Source: JABDQA01 sp963824415 (lineage in GTDB: Bacteria; Desulfobacterota; Desulfobulbia; Desulfobulbales; Desulfocapsaceae). From it: a DNA stretch of 64,000 nt. Positions 1-11,196 of this stretch are shown one piece after another. The notes below the pieces were generated by a model that saw only the letters and a program-made list of their open reading frames with translations, did not search any database and was not told the DNA's origin. How positions within the stretch are numbered: the stretch's first letter is position 1; each line of letters begins with the position of its first letter. A program made the position numbers and the translations under genes. Location of the stretch: positions 186,001 through 250,000 of the forward strand of contig CAWGPM010000002.1 of NCBI GenBank assembly GCA_963824415.1, written 5' to 3'.

Positions 1-755
1 CGGATCACGCCCTTGGGCATGCCGGTGGTACCAGAGGTGTAAAGGATATAGAGTGGATCGGTGGCGGCAACCGGCACGCAGTCCACCGGTTGAGCCCCGG
101 CGCAGAAATCGTTCCAGTCGATATCGCGCCCGGCCTGCATCGCAGCCTCCACGATCGGTCGCTGAAAGATCACGCATTTTTCGATCTTATGCTCGGCAAT
201 ATTGATCGCTTCGTCCACGATCGGTTTATAAGCCAGGATTTTGGTACCTTCGACCGCCCCTGAAGCGGTCATGATAACCTTCGGTTCGGCGTGGTTGATG
301 CGGATGGCCAACTCGTTGGCCGCAAAACCGCCGAAGACCACCGAGTGGATCGCACCGATCCTGGCACAGGCCAGCATCGCATAGGCGGCCTCGAGTATCA
401 TCGGCATATAAATGATGACCGTATCTCCCTTGACGACCCCGATGGAGGTGAGTGCTCCGGCCAGCAGAGCGACCTTGTCCTGCAGTTCTTTGTAGGTGAC
501 TTTGGTTATCGTCTTGGTGACCGGGCTGTCATGGATGATCGCAACCTGGTCGCCCCGGCCCGCCTCCACATGACGGTCGACAGCGTTATAGCAGGTATTC
601 AAAGTGCCGCCGGTGAACCAGCGGTAGAAAGGTGGGTTGGAAGCATCAAGCACCTTGTCGCATTTCTGGTACCAGTCAATACCTTCTGCGGCTTTTGCCC
701 AGAACTTCTCCGGATTTTCGATGCTTTCTGTAAAAATTTCGTCATATTTCCCCAT
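1..755 (-). CDS. prpE: Propionyl-CoA synthetase-like acyl-CoA synthetase, N-terminal part
   Basis: N-terminal part (about 251 codons) of an AMP-forming acyl-CoA synthetase of the ANL superfamily; the rest lies left of the window. Family role: activation of a short-chain fatty acid with ATP and CoA to acyl-CoA in the cytoplasm. From the ATG at 755 the ACAS N-terminal segment runs into the adenylation core, with the conserved MLACARIGAIHSVVFGGF stretch at residues 127-144 and the nucleotide-binding YTSGTTGMPKGV at the window edge. RWFTGGTLNTCYNAVDRH and HDSPVT resemble the PrpE/ACSS3 branch more than acetyl-CoA synthetase Acs, so propionate is the best substrate guess; acetate is the alternative. 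A strong GAGAGGTGG ribosome site sits just before the start. The gene is followed upstream by a 373-bp gap that should hold its promoter. Family is certain; substrate is inferred. Confidence 0.85.
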   Translation of the reverse strand, partial: MGKYDEIFTESIENPEKFWAKAAEGIDWYQKCDKVLDASNPPFYRWFTGGTLNTCYNAVDRHVEAGRGDQVAIIHDSPVTKTITKVTYKELQDKVALLAGALTSIGVVKGDTVIIYMPMILEAAYAMLACARIGAIHSVVFGGFAANELAIRINHAEPKVIMTASGAVEGTKILAYKPIVDEAINIAEHKIEKCVIFQRPIVEAAMQAGRDIDWNDFCAGAQPVDCVPVAATDPLYILYTSGTTGMPKGVI

Positions 756-1128
756 GTTTCCACCTCTCTTTTAGTTAGCGGTTGTGCTGGTTTTTACGCT
801 TGTTACATTCGTTATTTGGCTCCGGAACAAAGTGGTGATAGACAATAATGCTATCACACATACTAAATATTTACAGTAACTTCAAGTCCTACTGAAAAAA
901 ATAATTACCAGTATGTGATTGGTCCAAAAGAGCTGTAATACAGGCATACTAGCTCAAAAAAAGAACATTGTTCTGGTCTTTTGTAAGATTAGACAAGTGA
1001 TTATTTTTTTTCAATCCATCTTGTGCTTGCAACAAGAATAATCAGGTGCGGTGGAGTGACTCTTCAGAACACACAGCCGGGCTGGGGAGGCGGTGTGGTT
1101 CGATGCGCCTTGGGCCCCGCCTAGCCTG
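756..1128. other. Non-coding gap upstream of prpE
   Basis: This AT-rich stretch separates the prpE start from the end of the yrfG-like gene, both on the minus strand, so it should contain the prpE promoter. No convincing -10/-35 or -12/-24 pair could be fixed by eye. It includes one short perfect palindrome, listed separately. No gene is supported here. Confidence 0.6.
962..974. promoter_or_regulatory. 13-bp palindrome AGAACATTGTTCT upstream of prpE
   Basis: Perfect inverted repeat, AGAACA-T-TGTTCT, about 210 bp upstream of the prpE start in an AT-rich region. Size and symmetry fit a dimeric regulator site, but no regulator can be named and chance occurrence is possible. Confidence 0.3.
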
Positions 1129-1795
1129 TCAGCATAACAATTCATTAAAGCCGCCGATGGAGGTGAACTCAGCAGAGGCGTTCAAGGGGTCTCGTGAACT
1201 GGGTCTGGCGATATGGATCAGGTGGGCGATGCCGTGACTGCGCGCGGCCCGCAGTACTTTGAGATTGTCGTCGGCAAACAGGGTCTGGTCCCGACTGAAG
1301 CCGAGCCGGTCTTCGAGCAGGCGCCAGAAAGCCACCTCTTCTTTAGCCCGGTTTAAGTCATCGGCACAAACAAGCTGGTCAAAAAAGTGTGCCAGACCGG
1401 CTTTGTCCATTTTCATCTCAAGCGCCTGCGGATGAGCGGCTGTAACCAGATAAATCGATTTGTTCTGGTTCTTCAGAAAGGTGAGAAAATCGACCACGTG
1501 GGGATGGACTGTAATCATATGGCTGATCTGTTTTTTCAAAGCCAGAATATCGAGATCAAGCTCTTTCGACCAGTAGTGCAGGTCCGACCACAGCAGGGTG
1601 TGCTGCACCGAGCGGTAGCGCGCCATCAACTCGTCCTTGGCCCGGGTCCGGTCTATTCCTCTCTGCCGGGCATAGGCCTGGGGCACGAATTGCTCCCAGA
1701 AATAGTCATCATAGTACTTGTCCAGCAGGGTGCCGTCCATATCGAGCAGCACCGTTGAGATCTGCTGCCAGTCAAGTGCAGTATGCGGGGCTTTA

Positions 1796-1812
<17 letters not shown>
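1129..1812 (-). CDS. yrfG: HAD-family phosphatase, YrfG-like GMP/IMP nucleotidase
   Basis: A 227-residue HAD-superfamily hydrolase. Motif I is LLDMDGTLLD with the nucleophile and acid Asp24 and Asp26, the threonine motif lies in YLVTAAHP near residue 122, and the acidic motif FADDNLKVL is near residue 180. Length and sequence flavour (YYDDYFWEQFVP after motif I) match the E. coli YrfG family, which dephosphorylates GMP and IMP. The start ATG at 1812 lies inside the end of mfd (17-bp overlap), so translation is probably coupled to mfd. Substrate is inferred from family; another small phosphate ester is possible. Confidence 0.8.
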
Positions 1813-5326
<3,514 letters not shown>

Positions 5327-5327
5327 G

Positions 5328-5362
5328 AAAAAAAAGCGCCGGCTGCAGCGCTGCAGCCGGCG
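5328..5362 (-). terminator. Rho-independent terminator of bamA
   Basis: Read on the minus strand, a perfect 26-bp palindrome (5337-5362, 12-bp arms CGCCGGCTGCAG / CTGCAGCCGGCG) is followed by a G-C step and eight T residues (5335-5328). It lies 32 bp past the bamA stop. The T-tract ends one base before the mfd ATG, which is unusual. Confidence 0.9.
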
Positions 5363-5393
5363 AACGCATCCGTTTCAGGAATGGTCTTGGGAA

Positions 5394-8081
5394 TCAGAAC
5401 TGTCCTCCGATGCTGAAATCCCAGACGCTGTTGTCCTCGTCCGGCAGCGGATCGGGGTTGTAGCCCCAGACCAGGCGCAACGGCCCGATCGGAGATAGCC
5501 AGCGAATCTCTACGCCAATCCCTTGGGCGACCTGGTCGAAAGTGGTTTCCACGTCATCGGCGATCGATTCACCGGCATCGTAGAAAATCACCCCGTAAAA
5601 GCCCTGCTCTTTGAGCAGCGGAATGACGATTTCGGTGTTGATATACCACATACGGTCACCGCCGATGCGGTCCCCGGTTAACGGGTCGATCGGACTGACT
5701 TTGCCGTATTCATGCCCCCTGATGCTGCTCATGCCGCCCAGGTAGAAGCGTTCGTAGACGGGCAGTTTTCCATCTTCGTTCTCCCATGCCTGGCCGACGG
5801 CGCCAAGGGCGTGAAATACCGTGCCGTAGGCAATCGGGAAGTACCATCCTGACTCGCCTTCAGCCTTGGTGAACTGGGCGTCGCCGCCAAGCGGCCCGCC
5901 GGCATACTTGAGGCTGAGCGTATTTCTGGAACCGGTGGAAGCGCCGTAGAGGCGGTCCCGGGTATCGCGGGTGAAGGTTGCTTTAACCGCACTCATGATC
6001 GGGATGTTCTCTGATTCGCGGATGATAAACGAGGCATCCGGAGCCACGTCGCTGAGCTGGGTGTCGGTATAGCTGTAGCTCTCATACATGCGCCACTTTC
6101 CCCAGAGCGGGTGGCCGAAGCGGATGGCAGCGCCCTTGGAATCCTTGGTGTAGTCGTCGTACTCCCTGCTCCAGTTGAACAGATCGGCGCCCACCGAGAT
6201 ATTGGAGTCGTAGACCCGGGGATTGGTCCAGGCCAGATTGTAGCGACTGCTTTTGCTGCCGATATTGCCGCTCAGGGCGAGCCGGTGGCCCATGCCGAGG
6301 AAATTGTTTTCCGATATCTCACCCATAAGTATCAGCTTGTCCACCGACGAGAAACCGGCACCGATGCTGAACTGGCCGGTGCTCTTCTCCTTGACGTCGA
6401 CCAGTACATTCATTTTGGTTGGGTCGAGCGCCGGCTCGGGAGTGACGTTGACTTCCTCGAAAAAGTCGAGGCGCTGCAGTTTCTGGGAGCTGTCCCTGAT
6501 GCCTTTGGCATCGAAGACGCCGCCTTCGGCAATCTGCAGTTCCCGCCTAATGACATTGTCACGAGTCCTGGTATTGCCGCGGATAGCGATCCGGTTGATA
6601 TAGACCAGATCACCCCGGTCAATGTCGAGGGTGATATCAACCCGGGAGCCGGATTCGGACTTGTCCATTTTCGGCCTGATGTCGGCAAAGGCATACCCCT
6701 GCTCGGAGTAGTAATCGGTAATCTTCAAGATGTCGTCGCGCAGGGTTTTGCGGCTCAGATACTCTTCCTCTCTGATGCTGAGCATATCGAGATAGATGTC
6801 TTTGTCGCCGAGCAGGTCCCCGGTCACATCGACGGTTCCGACCTTGAAGCGGGGGCCCTCCTCGATGATGAATTTGACGTAAAGCCACTCTTCATCCTGG
6901 GTGACGACCGGCTCGCCGACCCGGGCCTCGAGGAATCCGTTGTTGTGGTAGAAGGCCACAATCCGGCTGGCGTCCTGGTTGAGCTTGTCCCGGTTGAGCA
7001 GTCCCGACTCGGTGAGCCAGGAAAAAAAGCCTTTGGTCGAGGTCTCGATCACGTCTTCGAGGTCATCGTCATCAAAGGTGGTGTTGCCCTCGAAGCCGAT
7101 CTCCTTGATATAGATTTTTTTCCCTTCCTCGATGACGAAGCGCACCGCAGCTGTTTCCGGGGTTGGAAAGCTGATATTGGCGTCGACCTCGGTATTGTAG
7201 TAACCTTTTGATCTATATAGCGCCTTGATGGCCTCGGTCGCATCGTTGACCCGGGCAGGGTTGAGAATGGAGTTCTCCTTGATGGTGACCACACCGGTCA
7301 CATCCTCGTCGTCGAGTTCATCGATACCGCTGTAGGTGATCGAACTGATCGCCGGCTTTTCAACCACCTTGAAGACTACCTTCTTGCCGTTCTCACTGTC
7401 TTTGACATCGATCTGCACATCGTCGAAATAGCCCATCTTGTAGATGGCCTTGAGGTCTTCCCTGAGCCCGGCCGGGCTGTAGAGATCGCCCGTTTTGGTC
7501 TGGATCTTGCGCAGGATGGCACCGGAGTCGATCCTCTCGTTGCCCTCGGGGGCGATGGCGCCGATGAACTGCTCACGCTCGCTGTAGGAAATCACTTCGC
7601 TCACTACCTGGTCGATGACCATTTCCAGCTCGCCTGTCGAAGCGGCTTCACGAAAGAAATATTTGGGCTGGTCCGGATTGAGCAGATCGTAAACCTTGAC
7701 ATCGACGCTGATCTGACTGCCTATCAAAGTCAAGGTACCGGCAGCCACATTGTCGTACCCGGTTTCCCGGGCAACCGCTTCGAGCGCGTCGGTCTGGGGC
7801 GGCCACTGGGCATAGTTCACCATGTCTTCTGCCGCAACCCGATCGACCATGGTGAAATTGTTTGCGGCCAGAGCAGCGGTGAAGCTTTCATCGACCCGAT
7901 TGACAAACCCCTCATCCACCTGCTGAGCTATGATCTGCAGCGGCAGAAAGGCCGTATTCTGATCGACGGCGGCGGCCGTTTTGGTCAGCAATACGGTAAA
8001 ACACAAGCACAGGACCATGAGGTGTATCAACGGGGTCCACTGCGGCCGGGAATTATGCGCTGGCTTCGGTAGTATGGTCAT
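5394..8081 (-). CDS. bamA: Outer membrane assembly factor BamA (Omp85) with extra N-terminal domain
   Basis: An 895-residue Omp85 protein that inserts beta-barrel proteins into the outer membrane. A signal peptide (hydrophobic stretch 18-34, cleavage near AAA/VDQ at about 38) is followed by about 130 residues that are not POTRA. These begin with a strand-rich TAFLPLQIIAQQVDEG segment and recall the TolB N-terminal fold. Five POTRA repeats follow from about 168 to 590 (for example ITYSGIDELDDEDVTGVV), then the 16-strand barrel with the loop-6 motif SSIRGHEYG and a C-terminal Phe (WDFSIGGQF) as beta-signal. The gene ends in a strong terminator. Its ribosome site AAGGA is in a small palindrome (8089-8103, CCTTTTTGAAAAAGG on the plus strand) that could partly hide it. 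Standard BamA is about 800 residues, so the extra domain explains the length. Confidence 0.95.
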   Translation of the reverse strand: MTILPKPAHNSRPQWTPLIHLMVLCLCFTVLLTKTAAAVDQNTAFLPLQIIAQQVDEGFVNRVDESFTAALAANNFTMVDRVAAEDMVNYAQWPPQTDALEAVARETGYDNVAAGTLTLIGSQISVDVKVYDLLNPDQPKYFFREAASTGELEMVIDQVVSEVISYSEREQFIGAIAPEGNERIDSGAILRKIQTKTGDLYSPAGLREDLKAIYKMGYFDDVQIDVKDSENGKKVVFKVVEKPAISSITYSGIDELDDEDVTGVVTIKENSILNPARVNDATEAIKALYRSKGYYNTEVDANISFPTPETAAVRFVIEEGKKIYIKEIGFEGNTTFDDDDLEDVIETSTKGFFSWLTESGLLNRDKLNQDASRIVAFYHNNGFLEARVGEPVVTQDEEWLYVKFIIEEGPRFKVGTVDVTGDLLGDKDIYLDMLSIREEEYLSRKTLRDDILKITDYYSEQGYAFADIRPKMDKSESGSRVDITLDIDRGDLVYINRIAIRGNTRTRDNVIRRELQIAEGGVFDAKGIRDSSQKLQRLDFFEEVNVTPEPALDPTKMNVLVDVKEKSTGQFSIGAGFSSVDKLILMGEISENNFLGMGHRLALSGNIGSKSSRYNLAWTNPRVYDSNISVGADLFNWSREYDDYTKDSKGAAIRFGHPLWGKWRMYESYSYTDTQLSDVAPDASFIIRESENIPIMSAVKATFTRDTRDRLYGASTGSRNTLSLKYAGGPLGGDAQFTKAEGESGWYFPIAYGTVFHALGAVGQAWENEDGKLPVYERFYLGGMSSIRGHEYGKVSPIDPLTGDRIGGDRMWYINTEIVIPLLKEQGFYGVIFYDAGESIADDVETTFDQVAQGIGVEIRWLSPIGPLRLVWGYNPDPLPDEDNSVWDFSIGGQF

Positions 8082-8415
8082 GGGGGTTCCTTTTTGAAAA
8101 AGGGTCGAAACAGTCTGAACGCCAAGGTTTCGATTTATGTCGTTGTGCTGAACGAACAGAAATAACGAACAATAAAAAAAAGTGCGTCCATTATGCCATG
8201 TTTAATGAAAAATGCAACGCGCACGGTGCCATGTGTCGCTATTTGTTGCTTATCTGAAAGGTCGGCCCGTTATACTGCTTCGACAGTGGACATAAGGCAT
8301 GTTGAGGTTTTACGATGGTCCGTGTTCTACCAGACGTATAAGAGCTGCAATGGGGCTCTTCGATAAATACTGAGATCGACCATATCCTTCAGTTTATAGC
8401 AGCGGGAGTATTTTG
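8082..8415. other. Divergent intergenic region bamA/comF
   Basis: This 334-bp gap separates divergent bamA and comF. It carries a candidate bamA promoter (listed separately) and a TATACT hexamer near 8270 that may be the -10 of a comF promoter, with a poorly spaced TTGCTT upstream. No RNA gene or small ORF is supported. Confidence 0.5.
8190..8217 (-). promoter_or_regulatory. Candidate sigma-70 promoter for bamA
   Basis: On the minus strand TTGCAT (8217-8212) is separated by 16 bp from CATAAT (8195-8190), giving a start about 100 bp before the bamA ATG. The -10 is good and the -35 is weak; position and orientation support it. Confidence 0.4.
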
Positions 8416-9204
8416 ATGAAAACTGCACCCAGCAAGACCACCGAGTTGGAGCGGAAGTATTCTCCACCGGCTCAGCGTTTGGACCGATGTAAAACCGCCC
8501 TGCTCGATTTGCTCTTTCCGCCCCGGTGCGGTGGTTGCGGTATTGCTGTGGGGACTGGTTCGGGAGGCCGATTATGTGAGCAGTGCAGCACTGAGGTGAG
8601 CTATCTGGGGTCCCCGATCTGCACCTGCTGCGGTGCTCCACTTTCAGCCGATGGCGGCAGCGAGGACCGCTTCTGTCGTTTTTGTCTGGCCAGTCGGCCC
8701 GCCTTTGACCGGGCCCGTTCACTGCTGCACTACCGACCTCCGGTCAGTAGGCTGCTGCACAGGTTCAAATTTCAGGGGGACACGGCGGCGGGCGCATGCC
8801 TGTCCGGTCTCGCCGCGCATGGGCAGTTCAATCAGATGTCGTTGGCCCAAGGCTGTGAGCTGATCATTCCGGTACCGCTGCACCGCTCCCGGTTGCGGGC
8901 ACGGGGGATGAACCAGTCGTTGGTCCTGGCCCGGCTGATTTTTCGATCCAGCGCCGAAAAAATCAGGCCATCTGTACTTATCAGGATAAAAAACACCAGA
9001 TCTCAAACCGATTTGAGCGGAGATGAGCGGCGCCAGAACCTGCGCGGTGTCTTTGCGGTGAACCCCAAGCAAGCAGTAGCAGGCAGACGGATCTTGCTGG
9101 TCGACGATGTCTTTACCACCGGCACAACGGTTGATGAATGTGCAAAAACATTGAAAAAACAGCGTGCTGCAGAGATTTTGGTATGGACTCTGGCCCGGGC
9201 CTGA
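8416..9204 (+). CDS. comF: ComF-family phosphoribosyltransferase-like protein
   Basis: A 262-residue ComF-family protein, involved in DNA uptake in competent bacteria and otherwise of uncertain biochemical role. An N-terminal zinc-ribbon region contains CGGCG, CEQC, CTCCG and CRFC. The phosphoribosyltransferase domain follows, with IPVPLHRSRLRARGMNQS and the PRPP loop ILLVDDVFTTGTTVDEC near the C terminus. The ATG at 8416 is preferred over the adjoining TTG at 8413 because GGGAG at 8403-8407 is correctly spaced. It stands alone, divergent from bamA. The genome also carries dprA (55.1 kb), another competence-linked gene, so a DNA-uptake role is possible but unproven. Confidence 0.9.
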   Translation: MKTAPSKTTELERKYSPPAQRLDRCKTALLDLLFPPRCGGCGIAVGTGSGGRLCEQCSTEVSYLGSPICTCCGAPLSADGGSEDRFCRFCLASRPAFDRARSLLHYRPPVSRLLHRFKFQGDTAAGACLSGLAAHGQFNQMSLAQGCELIIPVPLHRSRLRARGMNQSLVLARLIFRSSAEKIRPSVLIRIKNTRSQTDLSGDERRQNLRGVFAVNPKQAVAGRRILLVDDVFTTGTTVDECAKTLKKQRAAEILVWTLARA

Positions 9205-9788
9205 GCCATTACTTGTTGTACCCGCCTGCTCTGAATTATTTTTCATTATTTAAAAAAAAATGAAGCAATACATCTTGCGCTGGACCTCCCGACTTCCTTA
9301 GAAATCTCCTCAGACGATAGCGTATTTTTTATAAATTTATAGTTTTTTATCGAAAAATTTAGCAATTTTGAATTTAACATTTCTCTAACATTGTTGATAA
9401 ATAGTGCTACTTCTGGCTAAAATGTTAGGATAGCGTTGAAAAACCCCGATTGATTCAAAGTCTCGTAAATCAAGCGGTCTGTGTCATCATCGGTGCCGAT
9501 CTCGCGGTGCACAGGTACTCTGCAACAATGTTGGTAACACGCCAGCCTGATAGAAAAATCAAGGTATATCGTCTTTGACCTGCGACACAAAATACGGTCT
9601 ATCTCAGGCCATGATCTCCTTCCTGGTTGTCTTCGTGGAGAGAAGAAATCCTGCGTTACGTACCTGTCAGTCTGTTTGTATTATTTACGGTTTCAGTTAG
9701 GTTAAGCCGGAATTGAATTCAATTCCGTTCTCGGCCAAATAGTCTGAAATTGTTTTTAATCAACCCTTTTCTTGTGTTTGTGAGTCTC
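9205..9788. other. AT-rich intergenic region before dnaA, possible origin region
   Basis: This 584-bp gap upstream of dnaA has a strongly AT-rich section (about 9236-9420) with runs such as TTTTTTATAAATTTATAG. It also holds one good DnaA-box match (TGTTGATAA at 9392-9400, complement TTATCAACA), a weaker one (TGTTGGTAA at 9529-9537) and a perfect 20-bp palindrome at 9708-9727. AT-rich DNA plus a DnaA box next to dnaA fits an oriC or an autoregulatory dnaA promoter region. Box number is low and dnaN, recF and gyrB are not alongside, so an origin is only a hypothesis. Confidence 0.35.
9708..9727. promoter_or_regulatory. Perfect 20-bp palindrome upstream of dnaA
   Basis: CGGAATTGAATTCAATTCCG is exactly self-complementary and lies 61 bp before the dnaA ATG, within the expected promoter or 5' leader. 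It could be a regulator operator or a leader hairpin. No matching regulator family is recognised. Confidence 0.45.
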
Positions 9789-11108
9789 ATGGTCTGGGAA
9801 AAAGCAAAAGCTTCATTGGAAGGTGTTCTCGCAGAGAATGTTTTTTCTTTATGGATAGAGCCCCTGGAACAGCAGCACAAAAACGGATCGGAGCTCGTGC
9901 TGTCCTGTCCCGATCGTTACTTCGGTGCCTATGTATCCAAGAATTATCTGGAACTCATCACCCAAAAAGTAACCGAACTCGACGAGTCTATCAAAACCGT
10001 CTGCATCAATGGCCATGCCTGTATGCACAGAGACTCCTCCGAGCCAGGCCAACTGCGTCTGCCGTCTATGCCTGAAGGCAGCTCCTCGGTGCGGGCCCTG
10101 CACCCCCGTTACACCTTTGCTGATTTCATGGTCGGCCAGTCCAATATCCTGGCTCAATCGGCCTGCCGTTCGATGTCGTTTCTCGACGATTCCATCGGCC
10201 CCTGTCTTTATATCAACAGTACTACCGGACTGGGCAAAACCCATCTGACCCATGCCATCGCCCATCATATCCTCGGCACTCAGCCGATGACCCGTCTGCA
10301 TTACCTGACCGCCCAGCAGTTTGCCGCGGAGATGGTGCTCAATATCAAGTCCAATGCGATGGATAATTTCAAGCGCAAATATCAGGATCAGTGTGACATC
10401 CTGCTCGTCGAGGACATGCAGAGCCTGACCGGCAAGAAAAAGACCCAGGAAGAACTCAACGAGGTGCTGGACTGTCTGATCAAATCGGGTAAGCGGGTGG
10501 TCATGACGGCCAATAAAACACCGCGCGAACTGGCCGGGATCGACGACGAGTTTCGCTCCCGGATGTCTTCGGGGCTGATTACCTCGATCCAGAAGCCAGA
10601 CCTGGAAACCCGGCGCCGCATCATCAAGAAAAAAGTGATGCAGCAGGAGCTTGAGCTGCCTGAAGTCTTTGTCGATTATCTGGCCCAGCACGTCAAAGGC
10701 GATGTCAGAAGAATCGAGTCGACCATTATTGCCCTCGGCGCCCGGGCGGCTCTGAACCACGATATCATCGACGAAAAACTCATCGAGGAAGTGGTTCGTT
10801 TTCTCACCGGATCGAGCCGGGAGTTGACCGCCCGGGCAATTTCCGAGTTGGTTGGTGCCCAGTTCAGGGTGAGCCTCGAGGAGATGCGTTCAAAATCGCG
10901 CAAACGCGCCATTGCCTTTCCCCGCCAGGTGGCTATGTATCTGAGCAGGAAGCACACCGAGGAAACCCTGGCCGATATCGGTAACCTGTTTAAGCGCGAC
11001 CACTCGACCGTGATGCACTCCATCAAGGTGGTCAGTGGATTGAAACGGCGGGACAATGCGGTATCCGCCCAACTCAAGTACCTCAGCGACAAGGTGGGAA
11101 AGCTCTAG
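9789..11108 (+). CDS. dnaA: Chromosomal replication initiator DnaA with altered Walker motifs
   Basis: A 439-residue protein with the full DnaA layout. Domain I occupies residues 1-70 (ENVFSLWIEPL), with a linker to about 105, then the AAA+ domain from about 106 to 320 and a DNA-binding helix-turn-helix domain IV whose signature FKRDHSTVMHSIK is intact. Box VII is kept (DEFRSRMSSGLITSIQKPD). Two ATPase motifs deviate. Walker A reads STTGLGKT (144-151) where DnaA normally has GGVGLGKT, so the first glycine is Ser. Walker B reads LLVEDMQ (205-211) instead of LLIDDIQ. The ATG at 9789 is chosen because domain I homology starts there; its ribosome site is weak. It may be the sole, divergent initiator of this lineage or a paralogue. 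Confidence 0.88.
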   Translation: MVWEKAKASLEGVLAENVFSLWIEPLEQQHKNGSELVLSCPDRYFGAYVSKNYLELITQKVTELDESIKTVCINGHACMHRDSSEPGQLRLPSMPEGSSSVRALHPRYTFADFMVGQSNILAQSACRSMSFLDDSIGPCLYINSTTGLGKTHLTHAIAHHILGTQPMTRLHYLTAQQFAAEMVLNIKSNAMDNFKRKYQDQCDILLVEDMQSLTGKKKTQEELNEVLDCLIKSGKRVVMTANKTPRELAGIDDEFRSRMSSGLITSIQKPDLETRRRIIKKKVMQQELELPEVFVDYLAQHVKGDVRRIESTIIALGARAALNHDIIDEKLIEEVVRFLTGSSRELTARAISELVGAQFRVSLEEMRSKSRKRAIAFPRQVAMYLSRKHTEETLADIGNLFKRDHSTVMHSIKVVSGLKRRDNAVSAQLKYLSDKVGKL

Positions 11109-11196
11109 GCTTATTGCCCCCGGTCCTGAGCAGCCGAGCAGTACCTCTTCGGTACGGGACCTGTATGTCTGCGAGTCAGGGATTGAATCGCTGGCG

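Noticed and set aside
6111..7211. Long (366-codon) open frame antisense to bamA
   Set aside because: Shadow frame across the POTRA region of a certain gene; repetitive Asp/Gly/Val composition typical of such artefacts.
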